A stretch of 64,000 nt of DNA from an uncultured Deferribacteres bacterium (lineage in GTDB: Bacteria; Zhuqueibacterota; JdFR-76; DREG01): the NCBI GenBank assembly GCA_913009825.1, contig CAJVYQ010000023.1, forward strand, positions 1-64,000. Direction: 5' to 3'. Below the pieces are notes generated by a model. That model was not told where the DNA came from. It searched no databases and was given only the letters and a program-made list of their open reading frames with translations. Below are positions 54,966-63,024 of the stretch, piece by piece (within the stretch, counting starts at the first letter, position 1; every line of letters starts with the position of its first letter). The position numbers were made by a program, and so were the translations under genes.

Positions 54966-55234
54966 AAAATTAGTAAATAGTGTCTTAACGAAAAGTGGAA
55001 AACATGCATCTTGCTTGTTTTATAAACTGTTTAGTTTCCTGCTTTTCAATAAGATTATAATTCAAACAAGATATTTGATATACAATTTAGATACTTTTCG
55101 TTCAGCCGTTAAATAAAACCGGCATCCATCGAACGGACGATTCAATGTTAATAAAAGCGCTTGGGAATGACAGAAAAGCGGAGTTTTCGGTCAGACACTA
55201 ATTAACAAACTCTAATGAACAAGGAGGGAAGAAA
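54966..55234. other. Gap before the MscS gene
   Basis: Nothing recognisable lies here beyond the target repeat at its start. aaggaggg (55220-55227) is a strong ribosome site for the channel gene. Confidence 0.5.
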
Positions 55235-56053
55235 ATGGAAAATGCAGCAAATTATAGGGATGTCGTTATTCAGTTTATTAAGAATACCGGTCCATCTGTT
55301 TTAGCAGCTATTGCTGTTTTACTCATCGGTTTATGGGTGATTAAACTGTTTGTGAAGGCGGTCAAGCGTGCGATGGATCGCAGTAAATTGGAAATTTCAT
55401 TACAAAAATTTCTCAGTAGCCTGGTGAAAATATTGCTGCAGGTACTGCTGTGGATCAGTGTGGCTTCTATGTTGGGTATTGCCACTACTTCTTTTATCGC
55501 TATTTTGGGTGCGGCGGGTTTAGCTGTCGGTTTGGCGCTGCAGGGCAGCCTGGCAAATTTTGCCGGCGGTGTGCTGATTATGATTTTCAAACCGTACAAA
55601 GTCGGCGATGTGATTAAAGCGCAGGGTTTCGTCGGTAAGGTTGATACCATTCAGATTTTCAACACTATTTTGAAAACGCCGGATAATAAAACGATCATCA
55701 TTCCCAATGGTCCGCTGTCCGGTAGCAGCATCACTAATTACTCTACGGAAGCACAGCGACGCGTGGATATGACGTTTGGCATTGGTTACTCTGACGATAT
55801 CGAGAAAACAAAGGAAGTTCTGAAAAAGTTAGTGGATGATGATCTTCGAATTCTGAAAGACCCCGAACCTGCTATTATGTTTTCAGAACTGGGGGATAGT
55901 TCTGTGAATTTTTCGGTGCGTGTCTGGTGTAATGCCGCCGATTATTGGGGTATCTACTTCGATATGCAGGAAAAAGTTAAGCTGGCATTTGATAAGGAAA
56001 ATATTTCCATCCCGTTTCCGCAAACAGATGTTCATCTTTTTCAGAATAATTAA
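55235..56053 (+). CDS. mscS: Small-conductance mechanosensitive channel, MscS family
   Basis: A 272-residue channel that opens under membrane tension to release solutes after osmotic downshock. Three membrane helices occupy about 18-110. The pore helix is GAAGLAVGLALQGSLANFAGGVLIMIFKPYKVGD, the Gly/Ala-rich MscS signature. The beta domain (PNGPLSGSSITNYS) and the alpha-beta C-terminal domain follow, ending NISIPFPQTDVHL, the usual terminus. Length matches E. coli MscS (286). It stands alone and has its own terminator. Confidence 0.95.
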   Translation: MENAANYRDVVIQFIKNTGPSVLAAIAVLLIGLWVIKLFVKAVKRAMDRSKLEISLQKFLSSLVKILLQVLLWISVASMLGIATTSFIAILGAAGLAVGLALQGSLANFAGGVLIMIFKPYKVGDVIKAQGFVGKVDTIQIFNTILKTPDNKTIIIPNGPLSGSSITNYSTEAQRRVDMTFGIGYSDDIEKTKEVLKKLVDDDLRILKDPEPAIMFSELGDSSVNFSVRVWCNAADYWGIYFDMQEKVKLAFDKENISIPFPQTDVHLFQNN

Positions 56054-56074
56054 TGAATTTGTGGATGAACCTCA

Positions 56075-56110
56075 GAAGGTGACCTTCTTCAAGAAGGTTA
56101 TCTTCTTTTT
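56075..56110 (+). terminator. Terminator of the MscS gene
   Basis: The stem agaaggtgaccttctt (56074-56089) pairs with aagaaggttatcttct (56091-56106), with two mismatches, followed by tttt. It lies about 20 bases after the stop codon. Confidence 0.75.
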
Positions 56111-56210
56111 ATCCGTATTTTATCAATCCTTGATTTTTATTCACTAGAAATGTAAATTATCCGATAAGTGATGGAGCAACTGATAAAATGGATTTGACCC
56201 GGAGCAGAAA

Positions 56211-56489
56211 TTGAACTTATTCAGATTTTTCAGAAGGACGGCGGAACAGGAGAAAGAAACGGACATGGCAGAAGAGATAGAAGAAATCCTGCAGGATGAA
56301 TTTGGCGATTGGATCAATGATGTGAACATCTCCCTGTCGGAAAATCGGCTGTTAATTTCTGGTTTTTGTAATTCAGGCAAGACCAGAGAAAGGGTTCTCA
56401 GCACGCTGCATGGATTTGATCCGCTCATAGAGATCGACGATGAACATCTGTTGACGCCGGATGAAAATTTCATGAAAATCTCGCCTTGA
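56211..56489 (+). CDS. Small BON-like protein
   Basis: A 92-residue protein. MNLFRFFRR followed by an acidic helix and then NDVNISLSENRLLISGFCNSGKTRERVLSTLHGFDPLIEIDDEHL has the rhythm of the BON domain in YgaU/LysM-BON proteins (a short beta-alpha-beta unit, with 'G' after the second strand). The LysM part of YgaU is missing. The start is a TTG at 56211; an ATG at 56265 (MAEEIEE), behind aggaga, is an alternative that would remove 18 residues. Role unknown; a possible membrane or envelope association is inference only. Confidence 0.5.
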   Translation: MNLFRFFRRTAEQEKETDMAEEIEEILQDEFGDWINDVNISLSENRLLISGFCNSGKTRERVLSTLHGFDPLIEIDDEHLLTPDENFMKISP

Positions 56490-56739
56490 AAGCTTTTTCC
56501 TACTTCTGTAGGTTTATTCCTCTTATCTCGATTCATTTCTGATTTTCCCAAAATTCACTTGAATTTCTGCAATTATTTTTTTATACTCAAATAGCTTCCA
56601 AACAAACAGATGCTGCTGTTTGCCGGGATTTTTCATTGTGGAACTATCTTTAGCCGGATCCGTTTGGCGGGGAAATTAGGTATTTAGGCATATTAATGAC
56701 GAGGGATTTTTTCCGATATTTTTGTGGAGGACGATTTTT
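56490..56739. other. Gap with no recognised features
   Basis: The sequence is AT-rich with no repeats, hairpins or genes that I can support. gtggagga (56722-56729) is the ribosome site of the next gene. Confidence 0.5.
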
Positions 56740-57300
56740 ATGACAATCCCTGTAAAAGTAGAAAAAGTAACATTAGATACATCCACCAACCGGTTTGTCG
56801 TTATTTTGCGGGATGATAGCGGTAAACGCTGGCTGCCCATCGTGGTTGGTTCGGCAGAAGCGCAGGCCATCGCGCTGCAACTGGAAAATATCGATCCGCC
56901 ACGGCCGCTGACTCATGATTTGATGAGGAACCTTTTGGATACCATGGGAATTCGTATTTCCCGTATCATTGTCAACGATCTGCGGGAGAATACTTACTAC
57001 GCCATCATCGATCTGAAAAACAGCGGCAGTAAAAAAGAGGTGGATGCCCGTCCCAGCGATGCCATTGCTCTGGCATTGCGCACAAATGCACCTATTTTTG
57101 TGGAAGAGGATGTAATGCGCAAAGCAGCGATCCGCGAAGGAGGCGAGAGCGATGAACCGGCGGAACCGCTGAATTCCATGCAGAAACTGGAAAGATTGAA
57201 CCTGGATCTGGACAACGCTGTTCAGGAAGAGCGATTTGAAAATGCGGCAAGAATCCGTGACGAAATTAAAGAATTGAAAGAAAATATGGGGAAAAATTAA
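56740..57300 (+). CDS. Bifunctional nuclease family (DUF151) protein with UVR motif
   Basis: A 186-residue protein. Residues 1-135 are the bifunctional nuclease (BFN/DUF151) domain: VEKVTLDTSTNRFVVILRD, WLPIVVGSAEAQAIALQLE and RPSDAIALALRTNAPIFVEEDVM are diagnostic. Residues about 145-182 (MQKLERLNLDLDNAVQEERFENAARIRDEIKEL) are a UVR motif, the UvrB/UvrC contact helix pair. Plant homologues have DNase and RNase activity; in bacteria the role is poorly known. ATG 56740 is preferred over GTG 56722 because the latter coincides with the ribosome site. A terminator follows. Confidence 0.9.
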   Translation: MTIPVKVEKVTLDTSTNRFVVILRDDSGKRWLPIVVGSAEAQAIALQLENIDPPRPLTHDLMRNLLDTMGIRISRIIVNDLRENTYYAIIDLKNSGSKKEVDARPSDAIALALRTNAPIFVEEDVMRKAAIREGGESDEPAEPLNSMQKLERLNLDLDNAVQEERFENAARIRDEIKELKENMGKN

Positions 57301-57327
57301 TTTGAGATAGACCATCAATTCTTTTTA

Positions 57328-57366
57328 AACCTTCAGTGAGAGGTGTCCTGAAGGTTTTATTTTTTA
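57328..57366 (+). terminator. Terminator of the DUF151 gene
   Basis: The stem aaccttcag (57328-57336) pairs with ctgaaggtt (57348-57356) around an 11-base loop, followed by ttattttttat. Confidence 0.8.
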
Positions 57367-57401
57367 TGTTTTTCATTGCCTAATTTTTTTTAGAATTTTT
57401 A

Positions 57402-57551
57402 CCTAAATTGAGTGATTTTTATGTCATTCCGTAGGAATCTTATTGGTTTAGTACAAAGGATTAAAAAGATTCTTTCCCGCCTGCGGTCGGGCAGGCAGAA
57501 TGACAAAACTCTTTGGGTGGTTATCGCAAGCTAAGAATCGCTCAATTTAGG
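57402..57551. mobile_element. 150-bp MITE-like element, copy 4 (inverted)
   Basis: Same orientation as copy 3 and nearly identical to it. The ends are CCTAAATTGAGTGATTT and AGAATCGCTCAATTTAGG. The flanks are identical 5-mers TTTTA (57397-57401 and 57552-57556). The rest of this gap (57557-57824) shows no further features; agaggg precedes the next gene. Confidence 0.88.
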
Positions 57552-57824
57552 TTTTAGAAAATATTCTGTTTTTCAATACACCAGGGAGAAAATATCACGC
57601 CCCAAAATTTTAACATCAATGCCGATTATAGCGGTTTGATGGGGGATTTATCACCTACTGTCGCCAGCGCGCGGCAAGATTATTGTGGGTCATCGGTAAG
57701 TTGACCTAACTTTGCTTTTGTCGCCGTATTTGTTTCGCTATAAAAAATTTGTAAACAGATATGTTCCTGCGCCGTAAAAAAAACGTTTTTTTTGAGAAAT
57801 AAACACAAAAAGAGGGATAATAAA

Positions 57825-58763
57825 TTGAAGAAAATTATATTAATATTGTTGCTTTTTGCCACCGGCTGCAATACTACGTCCAAATTAATGAAACAGGCGG
57901 ATGAAACCGGAGATTTTAAAACGCTGCGAACCCTGGCCGTTGAAAAATTGGCTGCAAAACCGAATGATCCTCTTGCCCTTTCCATGATGGGGAAAGTGTA
58001 CCTGGCGGAAGGGAAACCGGATTCTGCAGCAATTCTATTTGAAAAAGCAATGAAAATAAAGCCGGAAAATGCCGTATATCGAAACTTGTTAGTGGAATCG
58101 AAAGTTGTGTTGGGTGATTCTTTATTGAGCAAGGATTTTGTTCTCAGAGCAAGAGATCAATACCGTTTGGCCATTGAATTGGATTCTACTCATTTTCCGG
58201 CGCAATGCAGAATGGGATTGGTTCAGAAAAAACTCGGTCTTTATGATGCCGCACAGAATAGTTACCGAAGAGCTTATCACATAAATTCTTATGCCGACTC
58301 TCTGCAGAAAGTGCTGGATTTTTTCGACGCCGCTCATGTCCAATCCAATCTCCTCATGACGAAGGGGATCGATCTGTTGAAGAAAAAACGGTATAAAACG
58401 GCCATGGAAACTCTTACACAGGCGGTTCAGGCCAAACCGGACAACGAAGAAGCAAAATATTATGTGTATCTCTCTACCGGTTTGTTTAATTATAAAAGAG
58501 GGAGTCTGGGGAAATTGTGGAATGCAGTTGAACAATTTGGTTTGGCGGCCGCCCTTCAGCCGGAAAAACCGGAACCTCATTTTTACTTGGCTGAAACTTA
58601 TGTGAAAAAGGATAAAAAAGATTATGAAAATGCGATCCGTGAATACAAGGAAGTGATCGATATCGCGCCGGATTCAAACCTGGCCAAAGAGGCAAAAAAA
58701 CGTATTCAAAAATTAAAATCCGGGAAAAAACTGTTAGAAGATTTCTGGCACAAGAAAAGATAG
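57825..58763 (+). CDS. TPR-repeat lipoprotein
   Basis: A 312-residue lipoprotein. TTG 57825 is chosen because it gives a short lipoprotein signal (KKIILILLLFATGC, Cys at residue 15) and follows agaggg; another TTG at 57792 would add eleven charged residues. Six or seven tetratricopeptide-like units follow (PLALSMMGKVYLAEGKPDSAAILFEKAMKIKP; AIREYKEVIDIAPDSNLAKEAKKRIQKL). TPR proteins are scaffolds; this one would sit on the inner or outer membrane and could act in envelope assembly. It has its own terminator. Confidence 0.8.
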   Translation: MKKIILILLLFATGCNTTSKLMKQADETGDFKTLRTLAVEKLAAKPNDPLALSMMGKVYLAEGKPDSAAILFEKAMKIKPENAVYRNLLVESKVVLGDSLLSKDFVLRARDQYRLAIELDSTHFPAQCRMGLVQKKLGLYDAAQNSYRRAYHINSYADSLQKVLDFFDAAHVQSNLLMTKGIDLLKKKRYKTAMETLTQAVQAKPDNEEAKYYVYLSTGLFNYKRGSLGKLWNAVEQFGLAAALQPEKPEPHFYLAETYVKKDKKDYENAIREYKEVIDIAPDSNLAKEAKKRIQKLKSGKKLLEDFWHKKR

Positions 58764-58772
58764 CAAAATTTG

Positions 58773-58803
58773 AGGCGCCTGAAAATGACAGGCGCCTTTT
58801 TTA
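58773..58803 (+). terminator. Terminator of the TPR lipoprotein gene
   Basis: The stem aggcgcctg (58773-58781) pairs with caggcgcct (58789-58797) around a seven-base loop, followed by ttttttatt. It lies ten bases after the stop. Confidence 0.88.
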
Positions 58804-58862
58804 TTCCCTTTTCCGGATCGATTGCCCATCGTAAAAACCTAACCGGAAATTACTGATTATTC

Positions 58863-59272
58863 GTAACTATTCAGATTGCCCGCGGAAGACACGAAAGGCG
58901 ATAAAAAATCAGAACCGTTTCATTTTATATGACCTTTTAGTAACAGTTTAGTTTTTTGATAAAAAACTACGTTCTTTACGCTCTCTGTGTTTCTGTATTT
59001 CAGAGCGCCTGTTTTTTATCGCAGAGGCGCAGAGGACTTAGAGAAATTGGAGAATAAAAATTGTTGGCAACTATTCAGTTACCGGGCGAAAACTCCGTCT
59101 TGCATTCATTTCCGGAGGATTTAACCTGCCTGCTGCAGACCGGCCGTTAAAAACATGCAGGAAGAACGGGCCACCTGTTGATTGTTGATTTTCAGAAAAC
59201 AAAAGTGTTACACTTTTTGAGTGTTTCGTGTGTTTTCTGCTTGCATCAAACAGGCGTGGGCTGTATAGTTAC
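58863..59272. mobile_element. 410-bp composite of GTAAC-type elements
   Basis: The outer ends are GTAACTATTCAGATTGCCCGC (58863) and GGCTGTATAGTTAC (to 59272). Nested inside, GTAACAGTTTAGTTTTTTGA (58940) and acaaaagtgttac (to 59211) form a second pair; their flanks ACCTTTTA and ACTTTTTG agree at 6 of 8 positions. A cgctctctgtgtttctgt / cagaggcgcagagg hairpin lies within. The outer flanks are not convincingly repeated. It occupies most of the gap before the transporter. Confidence 0.55.
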
Positions 59273-59315
59273 TATAATTTAATAAACTATCCCGATTGTC
59301 AGGAGCCTGGAAATT

Positions 59316-61118
59316 ATGTCTGAACACACAAGCAAATCTGATCATCAAAAGTTAAAAAGTCGCTCCCCGTGGTTTTGGGTGCCCAGTCTGTATTATGCGG
59401 AAGGAATTCCCTACATTGTGGCAATGACTGTTTCGGTGATTTTTTATAAAAAGATGGGGATTTCCAACACAAAAATCGCATTGTACACCAGTTGGCTCTA
59501 TCTGCCCTGGGTGATCAAACCGCTCTGGAGTCCGGTGGTCGATATTTTCCGCACCAAGCGGTTCTGGATCATTTTTATGCAGCTTATCATTGGCGGCGGA
59601 ATGGCTTCCGTTGCGCTTACAATTCCGCTGCCCAATTATTTTCAGCTCACGCTGGCGTTTTTTTGGTTGCTGGCCTTTAGTTCCGCCACACACGATATTG
59701 CCGCCGACGGCTTTTACATGTTGGGACTGGACCAGCACCGGCAAGCCTGGTTTGTCGGTGTAAGAAGTACATTTTATCGTTTTGCCATGTTGACCGGACA
59801 GGGATTGCTGGTCATTCTTGCCGGCTACATAGAGAGTCACACCGGCTTACCTTCGGTAAAACTCCCGGTTACGGCGGTTCAGACCATGGAAATCTCCACC
59901 CGGTTTGTACCGCCGGACAGTCTGGTTATAAAGGAAGAAACCGGGCCGCTGCATATTGTTATGTTTCCTCAAAAACTTGAAATTCCGCTGCAAAAACGCC
60001 GGGCCGCCGAAATTGAAAAAATAGTGCAAAAAGTGGATCGGTGGAAGGCAGGGAATCATGTAGATTTCGGCGATCTTTTTTCAGCGCCGGAGCACAATGA
60101 TAACCGGAATGCCGGTAATATCGGTTTGGTCTATTTTTACCTGTCCGCGCCGCCGCCGGAGAATGAGAAAATTGTAGTTAATTTTGGCCGGGATGCCGGC
60201 AACAGAAGCATCTCTCTCCTCGCCGGTGGGCGTTTCGAATTTAATGCAACCAACTGGAACCGGCCGCAACTGGCTGTAATTCAGCTCGATCATAAATTAA
60301 AAAGCAAGACGCAGGCTTCCTTTTTGGCTACTTCCGGAAATGTTCCGCTTTCCTGGATTGTCACCTTTTCATTCATCGCTATCCTCTTTTTTATCCTCTT
60401 TGTTTACCACAAATTTATGTTACCCCATCCCCGCGAAGATGCGCCACGGCGGCCGAAGGCATTTTTGAAAGAATATGGGAATACATTTGCCCTGTTTTTT
60501 AAGAAGAAACATATCGGCTTTGCCCTGGCTTTTTTGCTTCTCTACCGTCTGGCAGAATCACAGTTGGTTAAGCTGGCTTCGCCGTTTCTTTTGGATACAC
60601 AGGATATGGGCGGACTGGCGCTGACCACCGGTCAGTTGGGGTTTGTGTATGGGACGGTTGGACTGTTGATGTTGACGATTGGCGGTTTGTTAGGCGGTTT
60701 CATCGCCGCGCGGGACGGGCTTAAAAAATGGCTCTGGGTGATGGTGATAGCCATTAATCTGCCGGATGCAGTATATGTTTATCTGGCGTATTACCAACCG
60801 GACAGTTTATGGATCATCAATCTTTGCGTCGGAATCGAGCAATTTGGCTACGGATTGGGATTTACCGCCTACATGCTGTATATGATCTATGTTTCGGAGG
60901 GCGAGTACAAAACCGCTCATTTTGCCATCGCTACCGGTTTTATGGCTTTGGGCATGATGCTGCCGGGGATGGTCAGCGGGTATATCCAGGAATGGCTGGG
61001 CTATGGACACTTTTTTATCTGGGTGTTAATCTGTGCCATCCCGGGATTTTTTCTGGTTAAATTTTTACCCATTGATCCGGAATTTGGCAAGAAAAAGGAG
61101 GTTCCCTCCGGTTCGTAA
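59316..61118 (+). CDS. AmpG-like MFS transporter with large inserted domain
   Basis: A 600-residue major facilitator of the AmpG/PAT group. The start RSPWFWVPSLYYAEGIPYIVAMTVSVIFYKKMG and the loop WVIKPLWSPVVDIFRTKR are typical of AmpG, which imports anhydro-muropeptides for peptidoglycan recycling. About five helices precede residue 180. Then a soluble region (about 185-345) is inserted, with a helix (KRRAAEIEKIVQKVDRWK) and a beta-rich part (NIGLVYFYLSAPPPENEKIVVNFGRD). Seven or so helices follow. E. coli AmpG has 491 residues and no such insertion. The substrate is uncertain, but the D-aminopeptidase gene next door fits cell-wall peptide recovery. Confidence 0.8.
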   Translation: MSEHTSKSDHQKLKSRSPWFWVPSLYYAEGIPYIVAMTVSVIFYKKMGISNTKIALYTSWLYLPWVIKPLWSPVVDIFRTKRFWIIFMQLIIGGGMASVALTIPLPNYFQLTLAFFWLLAFSSATHDIAADGFYMLGLDQHRQAWFVGVRSTFYRFAMLTGQGLLVILAGYIESHTGLPSVKLPVTAVQTMEISTRFVPPDSLVIKEETGPLHIVMFPQKLEIPLQKRRAAEIEKIVQKVDRWKAGNHVDFGDLFSAPEHNDNRNAGNIGLVYFYLSAPPPENEKIVVNFGRDAGNRSISLLAGGRFEFNATNWNRPQLAVIQLDHKLKSKTQASFLATSGNVPLSWIVTFSFIAILFFILFVYHKFMLPHPREDAPRRPKAFLKEYGNTFALFFKKKHIGFALAFLLLYRLAESQLVKLASPFLLDTQDMGGLALTTGQLGFVYGTVGLLMLTIGGLLGGFIAARDGLKKWLWVMVIAINLPDAVYVYLAYYQPDSLWIINLCVGIEQFGYGLGFTAYMLYMIYVSEGEYKTAHFAIATGFMALGMMLPGMVSGYIQEWLGYGHFFIWVLICAIPGFFLVKFLPIDPEFGKKKEVPSGS

Positions 61119-61801
61119 GCGTTGATGCCTGAAATTGTTTTGTATTTGGCACCATTTTAGTTCTTTGAAAACACAGGATTTGCTCCCTTTTAATTTTAAT
61201 CTTCGACTTCTGAAAATTCAGAATAAGCATTGTTTGAGAGTGCTAAAGGAAGAATTATAATTCCGCCCTTTCAGGGCTATGAAAAACAATGATAATCATT
61301 AACCCGGCGCTCCGCACCGGGCTGGAATATTTCACCCTTTCAGGGTGATCAGTACTTGCATAAATGATTCTGTTGATTAAACTTGAAAACCCTCCCGCAG
61401 GTTACCCGAAATTGATTAATTTAAGCTTGATCATTTGATTTTTCTATCAGGAAAAACCTGCGGGAGGGTTTGAATCAATAAACATATAAATGCGCTCTGA
61501 AAGAGCAAAATATATCAGCCCGGTGCGAAGCGCCGGGACTCGAAGCAAAAACATATTCTTAGCCCTGAATGGGCGAAATAAATCATTAAGAACAATGGCT
61601 GTGTTTAGTAAACGGGATCATCTTTTTCATTACAGGGTTAATTTTTTCAGAGGACTAAAATGATACTGTATTTGAAAGGATTCGGCTTTTTGTTAAATCG
61701 GCAATTTACCGGTTAACCATACAGGGAACGACCTATTTGTTACCATTCCGCCAAATTGTTTAAGCCTGCCAGTTGATCCTTCCAATCGTGTCTGCTGATC
61801 G
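61119..61801. other. Gap between converging genes, filled by a 518-bp element
   Basis: No gene is visible. The element at 61149-61666 takes up most of it. Nothing recognisable lies in 61675-61801. Confidence 0.6.
61149..61666. mobile_element. 518-bp element with perfect 8-bp duplication and nested palindromes
   Basis: The left end GCACCATTTTAGTTCTTTGA and right end (tcagaggactaaaatgatac) are inverted repeats with a few mismatches. The flanks are identical 8-mers TGTATTTG (61141-61148 and 61667-61674). Inside are two further mirror pairs. cccggcgctccgcaccggg (61303-61321) and cccggtgcgaagcgccggg (61519-61537) are each palindromic and mutually inverted. aaaccctcccgcaggtt (61387-61403) and aacctgcgggagggttt (61455-61471) are a perfect 17-bp pair. 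It is non-coding. Confidence 0.8.
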
Positions 61802-62626
61802 TCAATGAATTGCTAAATAGAAAAATTTGAGCATGTCCATAAAATCGGCGGAGCTGAATTTGACCGTGAGGTTGTCCGTCCGTTTGCTGCCCGGAATGAG
61901 TGCTGCTTTTTGGGCATCCCGCTCAGCGATAAACCGGAGTTGAATGGTGTAAGGCGGCCGCAAAATGAACGGTTCGAACCGGTCTCTTTGCCGCACTGCT
62001 TTTTTCACTCCCTCTTCAATGAATCGCTGGGAAAGGTGCGGATGAATGTTGCGCGCAGCGGTGCCGATTCCTTCCTTAACGATGACATATTCCCGCTGTC
62101 CCAACAGTTCTTTAGCCTGGTCAATCAGCGCCCGGTCGCCGGAGACAAACACTACCGGTACGCCGTAATTACCGGCGATGGCCGCATTCAGGCCCAATTC
62201 GGGTACCGCCTGATCGTTGAGGATAAGTTCTGTCAACCTGCCGGTCATAGTGTGATGAAGCACCGCATCACGCGAGCCTGCTTTGGCATGATAGCCGATG
62301 AAAACAGCGGCATCGAAACTTTCATCCAGCCCTTCCATCATCATCAACGGACCGCCCGACCATCCCCGAATGAGCAGCGCCGCTTCGTGAAGCTTCTCCG
62401 GAATCAGATTATTTGCGTTTCCGTGTGCATCCCGAACTACCACAATTTTTGCGCCGGCTTCCAAAGCGCCTTCCACAGCGGCGTTGGCTTCCAGTGTCAT
62501 CGATTCCCGGTAGCGCCGGTAATCGTGCCCTTTTTCCTCCGTTTCTCCCCAATTTATCACATCCGTAATCCCTTCCATGTCCACGGAAATATAAACTTTT
62601 GGCGGCGTTTTGTCTTTTTTCAGCAT
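61802..62626 (-). CDS. M55-family D-aminopeptidase, DppA-like
   Basis: A 274-residue zinc peptidase of the DppA family. DMEGI (Asp16, Glu18) supplies metal ligands, RDAHGN holds the next His, and IGYHAKAG and VLHHTM carry further His residues of the dinuclear site. B. subtilis DppA removes N-terminal D-amino acids from peptides such as D-Ala-D-Ala. Length matches the family. It converges on the AmpG-like transporter gene, and the two could act together in using cell-wall peptides, although they are on opposite strands. Confidence 0.88.
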   Translation of the reverse strand: MLKKDKTPPKVYISVDMEGITDVINWGETEEKGHDYRRYRESMTLEANAAVEGALEAGAKIVVVRDAHGNANNLIPEKLHEAALLIRGWSGGPLMMMEGLDESFDAAVFIGYHAKAGSRDAVLHHTMTGRLTELILNDQAVPELGLNAAIAGNYGVPVVFVSGDRALIDQAKELLGQREYVIVKEGIGTAARNIHPHLSQRFIEEGVKKAVRQRDRFEPFILRPPYTIQLRFIAERDAQKAALIPGSKRTDNLTVKFSSADFMDMLKFFYLAIH

Positions 62627-63024
62627 TTATTCAATTTTCCTTTTTTTTGCAAAAACAGAGTTTGTGCCTTTAAATTTGTGTTTTTTTAACTACTCAGACG
62701 AAAAGGCTCATCGTTTAAAATCCCCTGCTCGCCAGCTTGTTGATTTGCAGGGCGACGAGTCTCGTCGCCCTGCAGGCTGTATTTGTGTTTTAAACTTTTG
62801 AACCATGAACTCCGCAACGGAGAACCTGAGCAATCATGCGTTTTATATAATAGGAAAAAACCGGAATGAATTTCAAGGCGAATTTGTCTAACGGTTGATT
62901 CGCCGGAACATTTCTGTTGCTTTCGGGTGTTGAAACCCATAAATTTTCGTAATATATCTCTATCCGGGGTATAAAAAAATGAACGTCACCGGAAACGGTT
63001 CGGATAAAAACAGGGAAAAAATGT
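62627..63024. repeat. Gap with a perfect 27-nt palindrome inside an old element
   Basis: gcagggcgacgag-t-ctcgtcgccctgc (62750-62776) is a perfect 13-bp palindrome around one base. It lies inside a worn GTAAC-type element (about 62686-62838; left TTAACTACTCAG, right CCTGAGCAATCAT). The flanking 8-mers GTGTTTTT and GCGTTTTA agree at 6 of 8 positions. The remaining 186 bases precede the last gene, with agggaa before its ATG. Confidence 0.5.

Noticed and set aside
61910-62689. 259-codon + strand open frame
   Set aside because: It is antisense to the D-aminopeptidase gene, which has clear metal motifs; the + frame has no recognisable features.
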